Source of the DNA: Bdellovibrionales bacterium
GTDB lineage: Bacteria > Bdellovibrionota > Bacteriovoracia > Bacteriovoracales > Bacteriovoracaceae
Direction of reading: 5' to 3'
Assembly: GCA_030633015.1 (NCBI GenBank)
Contig: DAOVTR010000074.1
Span: 1 to 7,404 of the forward strand
DNA length: 7,404 nt
In this document: piece after piece, positions 1 to 6,090 of the stretch
How positions within the stretch are numbered: the stretch's first letter is position 1
Layout of the letters: each line of letters opens with the position of its first letter
Translations under genes and position numbers: made by a program
Notes under the pieces: model-generated
Database searches by the model: none
The model's input: only the letters and a program-made list of their open reading frames with translations
What the model was told of the DNA's origin: nothing

Positions 1-19
1 AACCAACTAGCAATTATAC

Positions 20-24
20 GGAGG
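20..24 (+). promoter_or_regulatory. Ribosome binding site of the first lipoprotein gene
   Basis: GGAGG with a 5-nt spacer to the ATG at 30. This is the strongest Shine-Dalgarno match in the window and fixes the start. The preceding 19 bases are too few to identify a promoter. Confidence 0.8.
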
Positions 25-29
25 AAACT

Positions 30-995
30 ATGACTGCACAGATTAAAAATATTTTTTTATTACTTATTATGCTTCTACCACTAATAAGTTGTGACTTGTC
101 TGACGAAGAAATTGATCTTAGACAAAATAATGCTTTCGATATTTCTGGAAAATATGAAACAAATTTAGAGGACTCTGACTTAGAGATGACCCTTTTTATT
201 ACGAATGAAAATGGGCGTCACGATATACTGATAGAACTTCAAAGAAATGGACTCACAGACAAAGAAAAAGAACTATTTAACAGCTTGAATTTAGACCTTT
301 TCCAAATAGAGGAATCTTTCGATGAACGATTCAAGCTTGGACAAGGGCCTACAAATGAGTTTTCAGGAGGAGAAAATATTTCTGACGACTTAGGAGAAAC
401 AAGCTCTATTTATGTAAATTCAAAATCACTAAAACTATATAATGAATATGAAATCACATACTCACTAAATGCAAACATAAGCAAAAATGATTATGTTTTA
501 AGAGGATCCCTAGATACAATAATAACCAAGCCAACAATTACTACCGATAAAGATGGAATTAGTACTTATTCATCTGAACTAATTTCACATATGAAGCAAT
601 CCTTTAATGCAAAGACAGATAGCGCCTACTACAGACAATACTTAGGTGAATGGTGTGGACAGATAGAGCTGAACACTAGTTCTCATTCAAATATACAAGA
701 AATTAAATCCTTTTCCATTAATCTCGATGGATTTGATTTTTTTAATCTTTCTGCTAAAAAACAAAGCATCTCTTTTGAGGGCAACAGCTATGTTTTGGTT
801 AAAAATAATTTTTCAATAGATGACCTGGTTGACTACTACACTCCAGCTATTGAAATTGAATATCGACTCAACGATGATACAAGTCTCTTCTTTTTTGGAA
901 ATATTTATTCACTAGGAAACTTTTCAGGGCCCATTATTTTAATTGATAGGAATGGAGAAGAAGTCATTGGGAATTTTCAATTTATTAAAAAGTAA
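30..995 (+). CDS. Putative lipoprotein of unknown function (321 aa)
   Basis: I do not recognise this protein. The N-terminus is a lipoprotein signal peptide: K6, a hydrophobic stretch at residues 8-19, then the lipobox L18-I19-S20-C21, so the mature protein should be acylated at C21. Asp follows the cysteine; in E. coli Asp at +2 favours inner-membrane retention, but this rule may not hold in this lineage. The start is secure: GGAGG at 20-24 lies 5 nt before the ATG. The mature part is acidic at first, then rich in alternating beta-type segments. Two stretches begin alike, near residue 40 (GKYETNLE) and near residue 206 (GEWCGQIEL), each followed by beta-rich sequence, so two related beta domains are possible; this is inference. 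It ends 69 nt before the next gene, and the palindrome in that gap has no T-run, so no clear intrinsic terminator follows it. Functional assignment is not possible from sequence alone. Confidence 0.85.
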   Translation: MTAQIKNIFLLLIMLLPLISCDLSDEEIDLRQNNAFDISGKYETNLEDSDLEMTLFITNENGRHDILIELQRNGLTDKEKELFNSLNLDLFQIEESFDERFKLGQGPTNEFSGGENISDDLGETSSIYVNSKSLKLYNEYEITYSLNANISKNDYVLRGSLDTIITKPTITTDKDGISTYSSELISHMKQSFNAKTDSAYYRQYLGEWCGQIELNTSSHSNIQEIKSFSINLDGFDFFNLSAKKQSISFEGNSYVLVKNNFSIDDLVDYYTPAIEIEYRLNDDTSLFFFGNIYSLGNFSGPIILIDRNGEEVIGNFQFIKK

Positions 996-1010
996 ACTAT
1001 GAAAATAATA

Positions 1011-1037
1011 CATTTTGGAACACCTCGTTCCAAAATG
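1011..1037. promoter_or_regulatory. Perfect 11-bp inverted repeat, likely operator of the regulator operon
   Basis: The left arm CATTTTGGAAC (1011-1021) and right arm GTTCCAAAATG (1027-1037) are exact reverse complements separated by ACCTC. The repeat ends one base before an extended -10 element, so it covers the -35/spacer region where a dimeric repressor would block RNA polymerase. The next gene encodes a DNA-binding protein, which makes autoregulation the simplest reading. As RNA it could form a hairpin behind the upstream lipoprotein gene, but no U-tract follows on either strand, so a classical intrinsic terminator is less likely. The core GGAAC-N5-GTTCC differs from the Firmicutes LexA box, whose GAAC/GTTC half-sites are 4 nt apart. 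Confidence 0.7.
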
Positions 1038-1046
1038 TGCTATTCT
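1038..1046 (+). promoter_or_regulatory. Extended -10 promoter element of the regulator operon
   Basis: TGC-TATTCT fits the extended -10 pattern TGn-TATAAT with two mismatches in the hexamer. A TTGGAA at 1015-1020 inside the palindrome would be the -35 but with a long 20-nt spacer, which the extended -10 may compensate. Transcription would start near 1053, giving a leader of about 12 nt before the ATG at 1065. Confidence 0.5.
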
Positions 1047-1064
1047 AAATAACACGGACAAAAA

Positions 1065-1874
1065 ATGATTGAAAAAAATAGTTATCTTGAAATTTTAAAA
1101 GATGAATTTTTAAGAAGAGTATCTGTAAATTCTCAATATTCACAGCGCGCCTTCGCTCGAACTCTTAGTCTGGCCCCAGGAGAGCTTTCTGAAATAATGA
1201 GATCCATTAGACCATTAACAATAAAGTCAGCACTAAAAATTACAAAAGCTCTTGGATACAATAAAGAAGAGGCTCGCCACTTTGTAAAACTAATTGATTT
1301 GGAATCTGGCCATTATGGAAATATTAATGAAATATTTGATGATAATGATATGGACCTTCATAAAAAATCTTTAACTCATGATGTTTTTGATATTGTCTCT
1401 GACTGGTATTACTTTGCCATTCTTAATTTAAGCGAATGTGATAATTTTCGATGGAATTACTCATGGATTGCAAAAAAATTAGGACTTAATATTTTACAAG
1501 TAAAAGAATCTGTTGAGAAAATGATTAGAGTTGGACTTATAAAAAAACAAAAAAACACCTTGAAAGTTAACAATGATTTTATTTTATCACCAGAAGGAAT
1601 TCCTTCTACTGCCATAAGAAACTATCATCAACAGATGCTAAACAAGGCCTTAAATGCCCTCGAAACACAAGACATAAATAACCGTGATATCACGGGGCTA
1701 GGACTAGCGATTGACCCAAATGATTTGCCTGCTATTAAAAAGGATATTTCTAAATTCCTTGATAAGCTCGTAAAAAAGTATTCGAATGATAAACAAAATA
1801 AAAACAAAGTTTATCAACTAGAAACCTCACTTTTTGAACTAACCACTGGAGCAACAATTGAACCCACTCATTAA
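1065..1874 (+). CDS. TIGR02147-family (DUF4423) DNA-binding regulator
   Basis: This is a predicted cytoplasmic transcriptional regulator of 269 aa, the usual size for the TIGR02147 family. An N-terminal helix-turn-helix (about residues 24-65; SQRAFARTLSLAPGELSEIM, then TIKSALKITKALG) is followed by a linker with the family-typical H-E/D-x-F stretch and SDWYYFAILNL (112-122). A second winged-helix-like segment follows (about 131-170; WIAKKLGLNILQVKESVEKM, then GLIKK). The C-terminal portion has the family-like RDITGLGLAID...AIKKDISKF pattern (208-231). The Shine-Dalgarno is weak (GGA at 1056-1058, 6-nt spacer) and the leader is short. It is the first gene of a three-gene overlapping operon and lies just behind a perfect palindrome, so autoregulation plus control of the two envelope genes is inferred. 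Family membership is confident; the signal it senses is unknown, and no ligand or phosphorylation site is evident. Confidence 0.88.
   Translation: MIEKNSYLEILKDEFLRRVSVNSQYSQRAFARTLSLAPGELSEIMRSIRPLTIKSALKITKALGYNKEEARHFVKLIDLESGHYGNINEIFDDNDMDLHKKSLTHDVFDIVSDWYYFAILNLSECDNFRWNYSWIAKKLGLNILQVKESVEKMIRVGLIKKQKNTLKVNNDFILSPEGIPSTAIRNYHQQMLNKALNALETQDINNRDITGLGLAIDPNDLPAIKKDISKFLDKLVKKYSNDKQNKNKVYQLETSLFELTTGATIEPTH
1848..1860 (+). promoter_or_regulatory. RBS and TTG start of the HEALH-protein gene
   Basis: GGAG at 1848-1851 lies 6 nt before the TTG at 1858. The frame has a TAA at 1840-1842, so the only other upstream candidate is CTG at 1846. The TTG gives a complete signal peptide, and no ATG occurs until far past it, so TTG is the likely start. 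Initiation lies inside the end of the regulator gene. Confidence 0.7.
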
Positions 1875-3237
1875 ATATATTTTCATTTTATTATTTTTAA
1901 GTACGCAGACAGTTGCTGCACCAACAAAAGTTGGCAATGGTGATGATGGAACTGACTTGGAGGGTTTTCAGCTGATTACTAAAGGTAAGCTTATCCAATC
2001 ACAAAAACTTGCGACAACACTTCTTAAACAATTAAACATTCAGGGAATACCTGGTCTCGGATCATTAATTCCAGAACTAGAAAATAATAAAATATACATA
2101 ACAAATAAAAACGTTTCCGCGGAGCGATTAGAAGAGATGGGCGCATATCATAGTGGGCTCGAAGGTTTAGTATATGCCAGAACAATGCCAAGACCTTACG
2201 CCCCTACACGGTTTTTTCCAGTAGCAAATAAACTTTCCATGAAACAACTAATTTCTCTTCATATACATGAGGCACTCCATCGAGCACTCCCAGAAAACAT
2301 TAATAAAAATGAAAAAATCGTAACAAAGATAACTCTGGCAATTACCTCTCCAGAAAGCTCTTTTGACCAAGTAAAACAGGCAGTATCAAACGTTGCACCT
2401 CAACTTTTAAACTTATATAACAAAGAGACCTCAAAAAACTTACCTCAAAAACACTCTAGAGTTAATATGCCTTCAACTTTTGGTCTTTCAGTTACGACTT
2501 TTAAACAACCTAAAGATACAATTACGAAGGCCTTTTCTCTTCCAATAAATCAGATGTACAAACTATCAAGTCACTTATATCCCTTTGGCAGCAAATTAAG
2601 TGCACTCGGCATTGGTATTGATATTACATATCTTACAACTGACTCTGCTTCCTTAATGGGCCCTCTAGGACTTTCTGCAAGAATGTTGCTGTGGACTGTT
2701 AAGAAATTTGATATTGAAGGTTACCTTCAATACAATATGAATACATTATCAAATGAAGAAATTCAAAACTCCCTACTTGGAAGAGATGTTTTTAAAGTTG
2801 GTATCTCTATGAATAAAGAAACTAAAACATCATATTTACAAAACGATCTTGAACATACATCGAGGTCAAAGGTAGAGGAAAAAATAGGTAACATTGACTA
2901 CGTTTATAACTTTGAAGCAATAACAACTATTAGAATTCGGGCCGGTTACAAAGGTATTAAAAAAATGAAAATAGGTATCTTAGCAGAAATGTTACTTTCA
3001 AAAGATCCTGAAGTTAAAACGCTTGATTCTGCTGTATTTTCAAGTGGAAATGAAAGAAATCGTATTTTTAATGTTGGAAGTGAATTTAGCTATAATTTTG
3101 ATAGTTTTATTATAGAAGGATACGGAAAAATACTCTTAGACTCTTCTGCTGGTTCTGACTTAGATCAAATGGGAGATCTTGTTGGAGTTGGAATTGGTCA
3201 AGGAAGTATGGGGATTAATTTCAAATTAATTTTATGA
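1858..3237 (+). CDS. Secreted HEALH-motif protein with beta-barrel-like C-terminal half
   Basis: No named family is recognised. Residues 1-20 form a Sec signal peptide (K6, hydrophobic 7-15, cleavage likely after V-A-A at 19-21), so the protein enters the periplasm. The N-terminal half carries GNGDDGTDLEGF (26-37), ARTMPRPYAPTRFFP (107-121) and HIHEALHRALP (135-145). H137-E138-A139-L140-H141 matches the HExxH zinc-protease motif, and E152 in NEKIV is a possible third ligand. The C-terminal half (about 205-459) alternates short amphipathic beta segments (LSALGIGIDITYL, ARMLLWTV, FDIEGYLQYNM, ITTIRIRAGY, KIGILAEMLL, NVGSEFSYNF, FIIEGYGKILL, MGINFKLIL), suggesting an outer-membrane barrel, although the last residue is Leu rather than the usual Phe/Trp. 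The protein has no cysteine. It overlaps the regulator by 17 nt and the next lipoprotein by 4 nt, so it is in their operon. Proteolytic activity is inference from a five-residue motif. Confidence 0.85.
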   Translation: MNPLIKYIFILLFLSTQTVAAPTKVGNGDDGTDLEGFQLITKGKLIQSQKLATTLLKQLNIQGIPGLGSLIPELENNKIYITNKNVSAERLEEMGAYHSGLEGLVYARTMPRPYAPTRFFPVANKLSMKQLISLHIHEALHRALPENINKNEKIVTKITLAITSPESSFDQVKQAVSNVAPQLLNLYNKETSKNLPQKHSRVNMPSTFGLSVTTFKQPKDTITKAFSLPINQMYKLSSHLYPFGSKLSALGIGIDITYLTTDSASLMGPLGLSARMLLWTVKKFDIEGYLQYNMNTLSNEEIQNSLLGRDVFKVGISMNKETKTSYLQNDLEHTSRSKVEEKIGNIDYVYNFEAITTIRIRAGYKGIKKMKIGILAEMLLSKDPEVKTLDSAVFSSGNERNRIFNVGSEFSYNFDSFIIEGYGKILLDSSAGSDLDQMGDLVGVGIGQGSMGINFKLIL

Positions 3238-3875
3238 AATATTTATTAACAATTACATTTTTAACACTAATATATTCATGCGGAGATGGTGAACCCGAAA
3301 ACTATACAGAAATCTATCCAATAGATTCTGTGAAACTCATATGTGAAGATATTAAATCCATTAGAGATAAATCAACATACACTCAAAAAACTTATACTTT
3401 ATCGATTAAGCAAAGACTACTACTTCGGTTAGACAAATTAGAAGAGCTTTCTCCTGACGTAATTATAAACGAAGAAAAAAGAATGTTGTTAAGCATTACC
3501 CCTGTAATTAAAAATAGTATTAATAATACAACAATTAAAATTTGCCCCCTCACTAAAAATTGGATGATGCTGTCAACCTGGTATATCTCTAACCCATTTT
3601 CTAGAAAAAATAAAAAATGGAAAAAAAGAGGTGGAGACTATATCGAAGAAGAGTGTATCGAACAACTTATACCTACCGAAGATAGTGATCAGAACAATAT
3701 TTATTTTGATATTAGTGATTGGTTTACTTCTAGATATTATTCTGCAAAAACTCTAAATTATGGCTGGGTAATGATTGGATTAAACGGTGTTGAAATTTAT
3801 GGTGATAAATCAAGCACTCCTCCACAAATGACTTGGAAAGCTGAATTTGATGATGATGAAATTATTTTATTTTAA
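3234..3875 (+). CDS. Lipoprotein with a DNRLRE/CBM96-like domain
   Basis: The 213-aa product has a lipoprotein signal: K2, hydrophobic 3-14, lipobox I13-Y14-S15-C16 (Tyr at -2 is unusual). The rest resembles one DNRLRE (CBM96-type) beta domain in its order of landmarks. QRLLLRLDKLEELSPDVI (60-77) is at the usual 'RaLLrFDls-lp-vI' site and TIKICPLTKNW (100-110) at the 'vyrvt-W' site. Next come STW (114-116), W129 with RGGDY (132-136), YFDISDWF (157-164), NYGWVMIG (175-182) and STPPQMTWKAEF (194-205), the usual 'Skes-PPrL-v-y' ending. Known DNRLRE modules are found in secreted proteins and some bind polysaccharide; binding here is inference. It starts in an ATGA overlap with the previous stop and has no nearby Shine-Dalgarno, so translation depends on coupling. 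Its stop overlaps the convergent birA end by 4 nt. Expression control by the upstream palindrome is inferred. Confidence 0.83.
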   Translation: MKYLLTITFLTLIYSCGDGEPENYTEIYPIDSVKLICEDIKSIRDKSTYTQKTYTLSIKQRLLLRLDKLEELSPDVIINEEKRMLLSITPVIKNSINNTTIKICPLTKNWMMLSTWYISNPFSRKNKKWKKRGGDYIEEECIEQLIPTEDSDQNNIYFDISDWFTSRYYSAKTLNYGWVMIGLNGVEIYGDKSSTPPQMTWKAEFDDDEIILF

Positions 3876-4576
3876 ATTAAATTTAAATGACCTGATACGA
3901 TTTTTTTAACTTTGCCATCAATTTTCAATAATGCCTCCCCTATTTGCCCTAAACCTATAAATCGTCCAGTTAAAGAAAAGTCCTTATCAAACATAACAAC
4001 ACTCTTATTCATATGAAGGCATTTTTCTTGCCACCTTTTTTTTACCTCTTCACTACCAACTCTGTTTTTTAAAATATACTCATAAATATTAAGACAATCA
4101 TCTTTCAAATTTATTTTGGAATTAAGCTCACTCTTCATCACATATCCTACTGGAGTTATATATTTAGAAGAATCTATTTCTTGATTAGGAGGGTGCAAAT
4201 TAATTCCAACTCCAACGATAATGACTCCCTCGGATTCAAACTTACAAAGAACACCACCACATTTTCTTCCGTCTTTTGTCAAAAGATCGTTAGGCCATTT
4301 TAAAAAAAGATCAACACCATAAAGAGTCGAAATAGCATCTCTGACCAAAAGCCCAATTTCTATTGGTGTAATTGTTGGAAGTTCATTAGGCCTTAAAAGA
4401 AAAGAAAATGCCAATGACTGATAAGAGTCATCCCATAAGTTATCACTCCGTCCAATGCCATTAGACTGAAAATCACTCGAGATCAACACGTCACTATCTT
4501 CGGTCATAAGTTGTTGATAATTCTCTACAAGATATAATTGAGTAGAATTAATATTTGCAAAATGAATCTGTTTCAT
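3872..4576 (-). CDS. birA: Biotin-[acetyl-CoA-carboxylase] ligase, monofunctional
   Basis: The enzyme joins biotin to the lysine of the acetyl-CoA carboxylase carrier protein through biotinyl-5'-AMP, in the cytoplasm. At 234 aa it lacks the N-terminal DNA-binding domain of E. coli BirA, so it is a class I ligase with no repressor role. Landmarks are N10-S11-T12, the biotin/AMP loop G40-I41-G42-R43-S44-D45...W48, SFLLRP (58-63), KWPND (93-97, catalytic Lys93), GGVLCKF (107-113), VGVGIN (121-126) and a small C-terminal beta domain (about 191-234). The loop departs from the GRGRRG consensus: the first Arg is Ile and the last Gly is Asp, while the Arg equivalent to E. coli R118 is kept (R43). The start at 4576 has AAGGG (4583-4587, minus strand) 6 nt upstream. 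It is divergent from rph and convergent, by a 4-nt overlap, with the lipoprotein gene. Identity is confident. Confidence 0.93.
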   Translation of the reverse strand: MKQIHFANINSTQLYLVENYQQLMTEDSDVLISSDFQSNGIGRSDNLWDDSYQSLAFSFLLRPNELPTITPIEIGLLVRDAISTLYGVDLFLKWPNDLLTKDGRKCGGVLCKFESEGVIIVGVGINLHPPNQEIDSSKYITPVGYVMKSELNSKINLKDDCLNIYEYILKNRVGSEEVKKRWQEKCLHMNKSVVMFDKDFSLTGRFIGLGQIGEALLKIDGKVKKIVSGHLNLI

Positions 4577-4586
4577 TGGACACCCT

Positions 4587-4592
4587 TATAAT
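4587..4592 (+). promoter_or_regulatory. Candidate -10 element for the rph-rdgB unit
   Basis: A perfect TATAAT faces rph in the 91-bp gap between birA and the chosen rph start. No convincing -35 hexamer lies 16-18 nt upstream. Transcription from it would begin near 4599, which would include the start at 4668 and also the poor alternative ATG at 4620. Confidence 0.35.
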
Positions 4593-4611
4593 CACTGGAA
4601 AATCTATATTG

Positions 4612-4640
4612 TATATAGTATGAATTACTCTAAATTTCAA
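4612..4640 (-). promoter_or_regulatory. Candidate birA promoter
   Basis: Read on the minus strand, TTGAAA (4640-4635) is followed after 17 nt by TATATA (4617-4612). Transcription would start near 4605, about 29 nt before the birA ATG. The element overlaps the leader of rph, so the two divergent transcription units would share or interfere over this short region. Matches are moderate in very AT-rich DNA. Confidence 0.35.
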
Positions 4641-4667
4641 AAGCTTATATTACTTAATGGAGTCCCA

Positions 4668-5372
4668 ATGTCACAAATTGAAAGAACAAATCCAAGAGAG
4701 ATCAAAATTACACCTTCTATTAATCCATATGCAGCAGGAAGTGTTATTGCAGAATTCGGCAATACCAAAATTCATATTACAGCAACAGTTGAAGAGTCTG
4801 TCCCTCCTTTTTTAAGGGGAAAAGAGCAAGGTTGGATCACGGCAGAATACTCCATGCTTCCAGGATCAACTCATACAAGAGCAAGAAGAGAAAGAGCGAA
4901 AGTTGGTGGACGAACAATGGAGATCCAAAGGCTTATTGGGCGATCATTGCGCTCAATTATGGATCTTAAAAAACTAGGAGAGAGATCCATTACAATTGAC
5001 TGTGACGTGCTGGTTGCCGATGGTGGTACACGAACGACATCTATTTCTGGAGGATATGTCGCCCTAAAACTAGCCATTAATAAACTTTTAAAAGATGGAT
5101 TAATCAGTGAAGATCCTATTAAAGAAGCAGTTGGTGCTATTAGTGTTGGAATTAATAAAAATAGTAAAATTATTGCTGATCTTAACTATGATGAAGATTC
5201 AACTTGTAACACAGATATGAATATTGTTATGACCAATAATGGTAAATTTATTGAAATTCAAGGAACAGCGGAAGGGGCTCCCTTTAGCCTTGATGAACTT
5301 AATGGACTTGTTGAATGTGCTGGCGTGGCCCTTAAAGATGTTTATGCAGCTCAAGAGAAGGCCCTTTTATAA
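4668..5372 (+). CDS. rph: Ribonuclease PH
   Basis: RNase PH is a phosphorolytic 3'-5' exoribonuclease that trims tRNA precursors and forms a ring hexamer in the cytoplasm. From the 4668 start the product has 234 aa, close to the usual 238. Landmarks are ERTNPR (5-10), [14 protein letters not shown] (22-35), [18 protein letters not shown] (54-71), [15 protein letters not shown] (81-95), [19 protein letters not shown] (111-129, phosphate-binding Arg122), and [15 protein letters not shown] (171-185) with the conserved acidic residues D171, D177 and D183. I choose ATG 4668 because GGAG (4659-4662) lies 5 nt upstream and the family begins just before the RTNPR segment. The in-frame ATG at 4620 would add 16 atypical residues and has no Shine-Dalgarno. 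It abuts rdgB with no spacer, a pairing seen in many bacteria; the tRNA downstream fits the theme of RNA maturation only loosely. Confidence 0.95.
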   Translation: MSQIERTNPREIKITPSINPYAAGSVIAEFGNTKIHITATVEESVPPFLRGKEQGWITAEYSMLPGSTHTRARRERAKVGGRTMEIQRLIGRSLRSIMDLKKLGERSITIDCDVLVADGGTRTTSISGGYVALKLAINKLLKDGLISEDPIKEAVGAISVGINKNSKIIADLNYDEDSTCNTDMNIVMTNNGKFIEIQGTAEGAPFSLDELNGLVECAGVALKDVYAAQEKALL

Positions 5373-5394
5373 ATGCTAGAACTAATTCTAGCAT
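5373..5394 (+). promoter_or_regulatory. Perfect 9-bp hairpin enclosing the rdgB start codon
   Basis: ATGCTAGAA (5373-5381) and TTCTAGCAT (5386-5394) are exact reverse complements around the loop CTAA. The initiation codon itself forms the base of the stem, directly after the rph stop TAA (5370-5372). In mRNA this would hinder independent initiation and be melted by a ribosome finishing rph. The nearest Shine-Dalgarno-like bases (GAAGG, 5357-5361) are 11 nt away, farther than usual. The coupling role is inference; the inverted repeat is directly visible. Confidence 0.5.
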
Positions 5395-5966
5395 CAAGTA
5401 ACGACCATAAGGCCCAAGAGTTCAGTGAACTTTTTAGTCATAATTTAATATCTGTAAAACCATCAACCGAAAAACTTTCAGTAATTGAAGATGGCGATAC
5501 ATTTCATGAAAATGCACTTAAAAAGGCTCAAAGTTATTACAACAAATTTAACAAACCTATAATTTCAGATGACTCTGGAATTATAGTTGAATCTCTGCCT
5601 GATGAACTAGGTATACACTCTGCTCGTTTTGGCGGAGAAAATCTAACAGACCCCCAAAGAGCTGAACTACTTTTAAAAAAACTCGATAATCAGATAAATC
5701 GTCAAGCATATTTTATCTGTATTCTCTGTATTTACCTCTCAACAGATGAGTATTATTTTTTTGAAGGAAGATTTTCTGGCACTATTGGCCATGAGCTTAA
5801 AGGAAAAGATGGCTTTGGATATGATCCTGTCTTTCATCCAAATGATTACCCTGATAAAACTAAAACCATTGCCCAAATACCTGATTGGAAACAAGCTCAC
5901 TCCCATCGCGCTCAAGCTTGTAAATTTGCGGAGAAATTCTTTAAGGAAAGAAATTGCCAAAGTTGA
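5373..5966 (+). CDS. rdgB: XTP/dITP pyrophosphatase (RdgB/HAM1 family)
   Basis: This cytoplasmic house-cleaning enzyme hydrolyses dITP, ITP and XTP to the monophosphate plus pyrophosphate, keeping deaminated purines out of nucleic acids. The 197-aa length is normal. Family motifs occur in order: [13 protein letters not shown] (5-17), FHENALKKA (44-52), ISDDSGI (64-70, the acidic metal/base site), GIHSARFGG (80-88), [11 protein letters not shown] (144-154, phosphate loop) and SHRAQA (177-182). The start ATG directly follows the rph TAA with zero intergenic bases and lies in a perfect hairpin, so it is likely translated by coupling to rph. The 3' end contains the probable promoter of the tRNA gene. 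The residue range 112-123 has two extra cysteines (C116, C119) in the central strand, which may be lineage-specific. Identity is confident. Confidence 0.94.
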   Translation: MLELILASSNDHKAQEFSELFSHNLISVKPSTEKLSVIEDGDTFHENALKKAQSYYNKFNKPIISDDSGIIVESLPDELGIHSARFGGENLTDPQRAELLLKKLDNQINRQAYFICILCIYLSTDEYYFFEGRFSGTIGHELKGKDGFGYDPVFHPNDYPDKTKTIAQIPDWKQAHSHRAQACKFAEKFFKERNCQS

Positions 5967-5982
5967 ATTTTTTAAATATGTT
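5954..5982 (+). promoter_or_regulatory. Candidate tRNA-Pro promoter
   Basis: TTGCCA (5954-5959) and TATGTT (5977-5982) are separated by exactly 17 nt. The -35 lies within the last codons of rdgB. Transcription would begin near 5989, about 16 nt before the mature tRNA 5' end, so the tRNA can be made independently of rph-rdgB. Confidence 0.5.
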
Positions 5983-6004
5983 ATGTCCACCAAGTCTTTT
6001 TTGT

Positions 6005-6081
6005 CGGAGCGTAGCGCAGTTTGGTAGCGCACTTGCTTTGGGAGCAAGGGGTCGGAGGTTCGAATCCTCTCGCTCCGACCA
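6005..6081 (+). tRNA. tRNA-Pro (anticodon UGG), CCA encoded
   Basis: A complete 77-nt cloverleaf is visible. The acceptor stem is CGGAGCG (6005-6011) with CGCTCCG (6071-6077), then discriminator A6078 and encoded CCA 6079-6081. The D stem is GCGC (6014-6017) with GCGC (6027-6030), and its loop contains GG at 6023-6024. The anticodon stem is CTTGC (6032-6036) with GCAAG (6044-6048); the loop TTTGGGA places TGG at 6039-6041, which reads proline CCN codons. The T stem is GGAGG (6054-6058) with CCTCT (6066-6070) and loop TTCGAAT. The C1-G72 pair and A73 are the known bacterial tRNA-Pro identity features. RNase PH encoded just upstream acts on tRNA 3' ends generally, but an encoded CCA means only trailer trimming is needed here. 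Confidence 0.97.
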
Positions 6082-6090
6082 TTTTGACAC

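Noticed and set aside
1017..1031. LexA/SOS box reading of GGAAC-N5-GTTCC
   Set aside because: The half-sites resemble the Firmicutes LexA box, but the spacing is 5 rather than 4 nt and no SOS gene follows. The neighbouring TIGR02147 regulator is a better candidate ligand.
1682..1695. 14-bp perfect palindrome CCGTGATATCACGG
   Set aside because: It lies inside the regulator gene where it encodes the conserved RDITG segment. One palindrome of this size is expected by chance in several kilobases, and it does not resemble the upstream operator.
3866..3890. AT-only dyad at the lipoprotein/birA junction as a terminator
   Set aside because: The TTTAAATTAAATTTAAA tract is not an exact inverted repeat and has no GC pairs, so a stable terminator hairpin is unlikely.
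4871..5077. Minus-strand 68-codon frame inside rph
   Set aside because: It is antisense to the most conserved part of RNase PH and is explained by that gene's codon constraints.
5746..6027. Plus-strand 93-codon frame inside rdgB
   Set aside because: It is out of frame with the clearly conserved RdgB protein and runs into the tRNA; no family resemblance.
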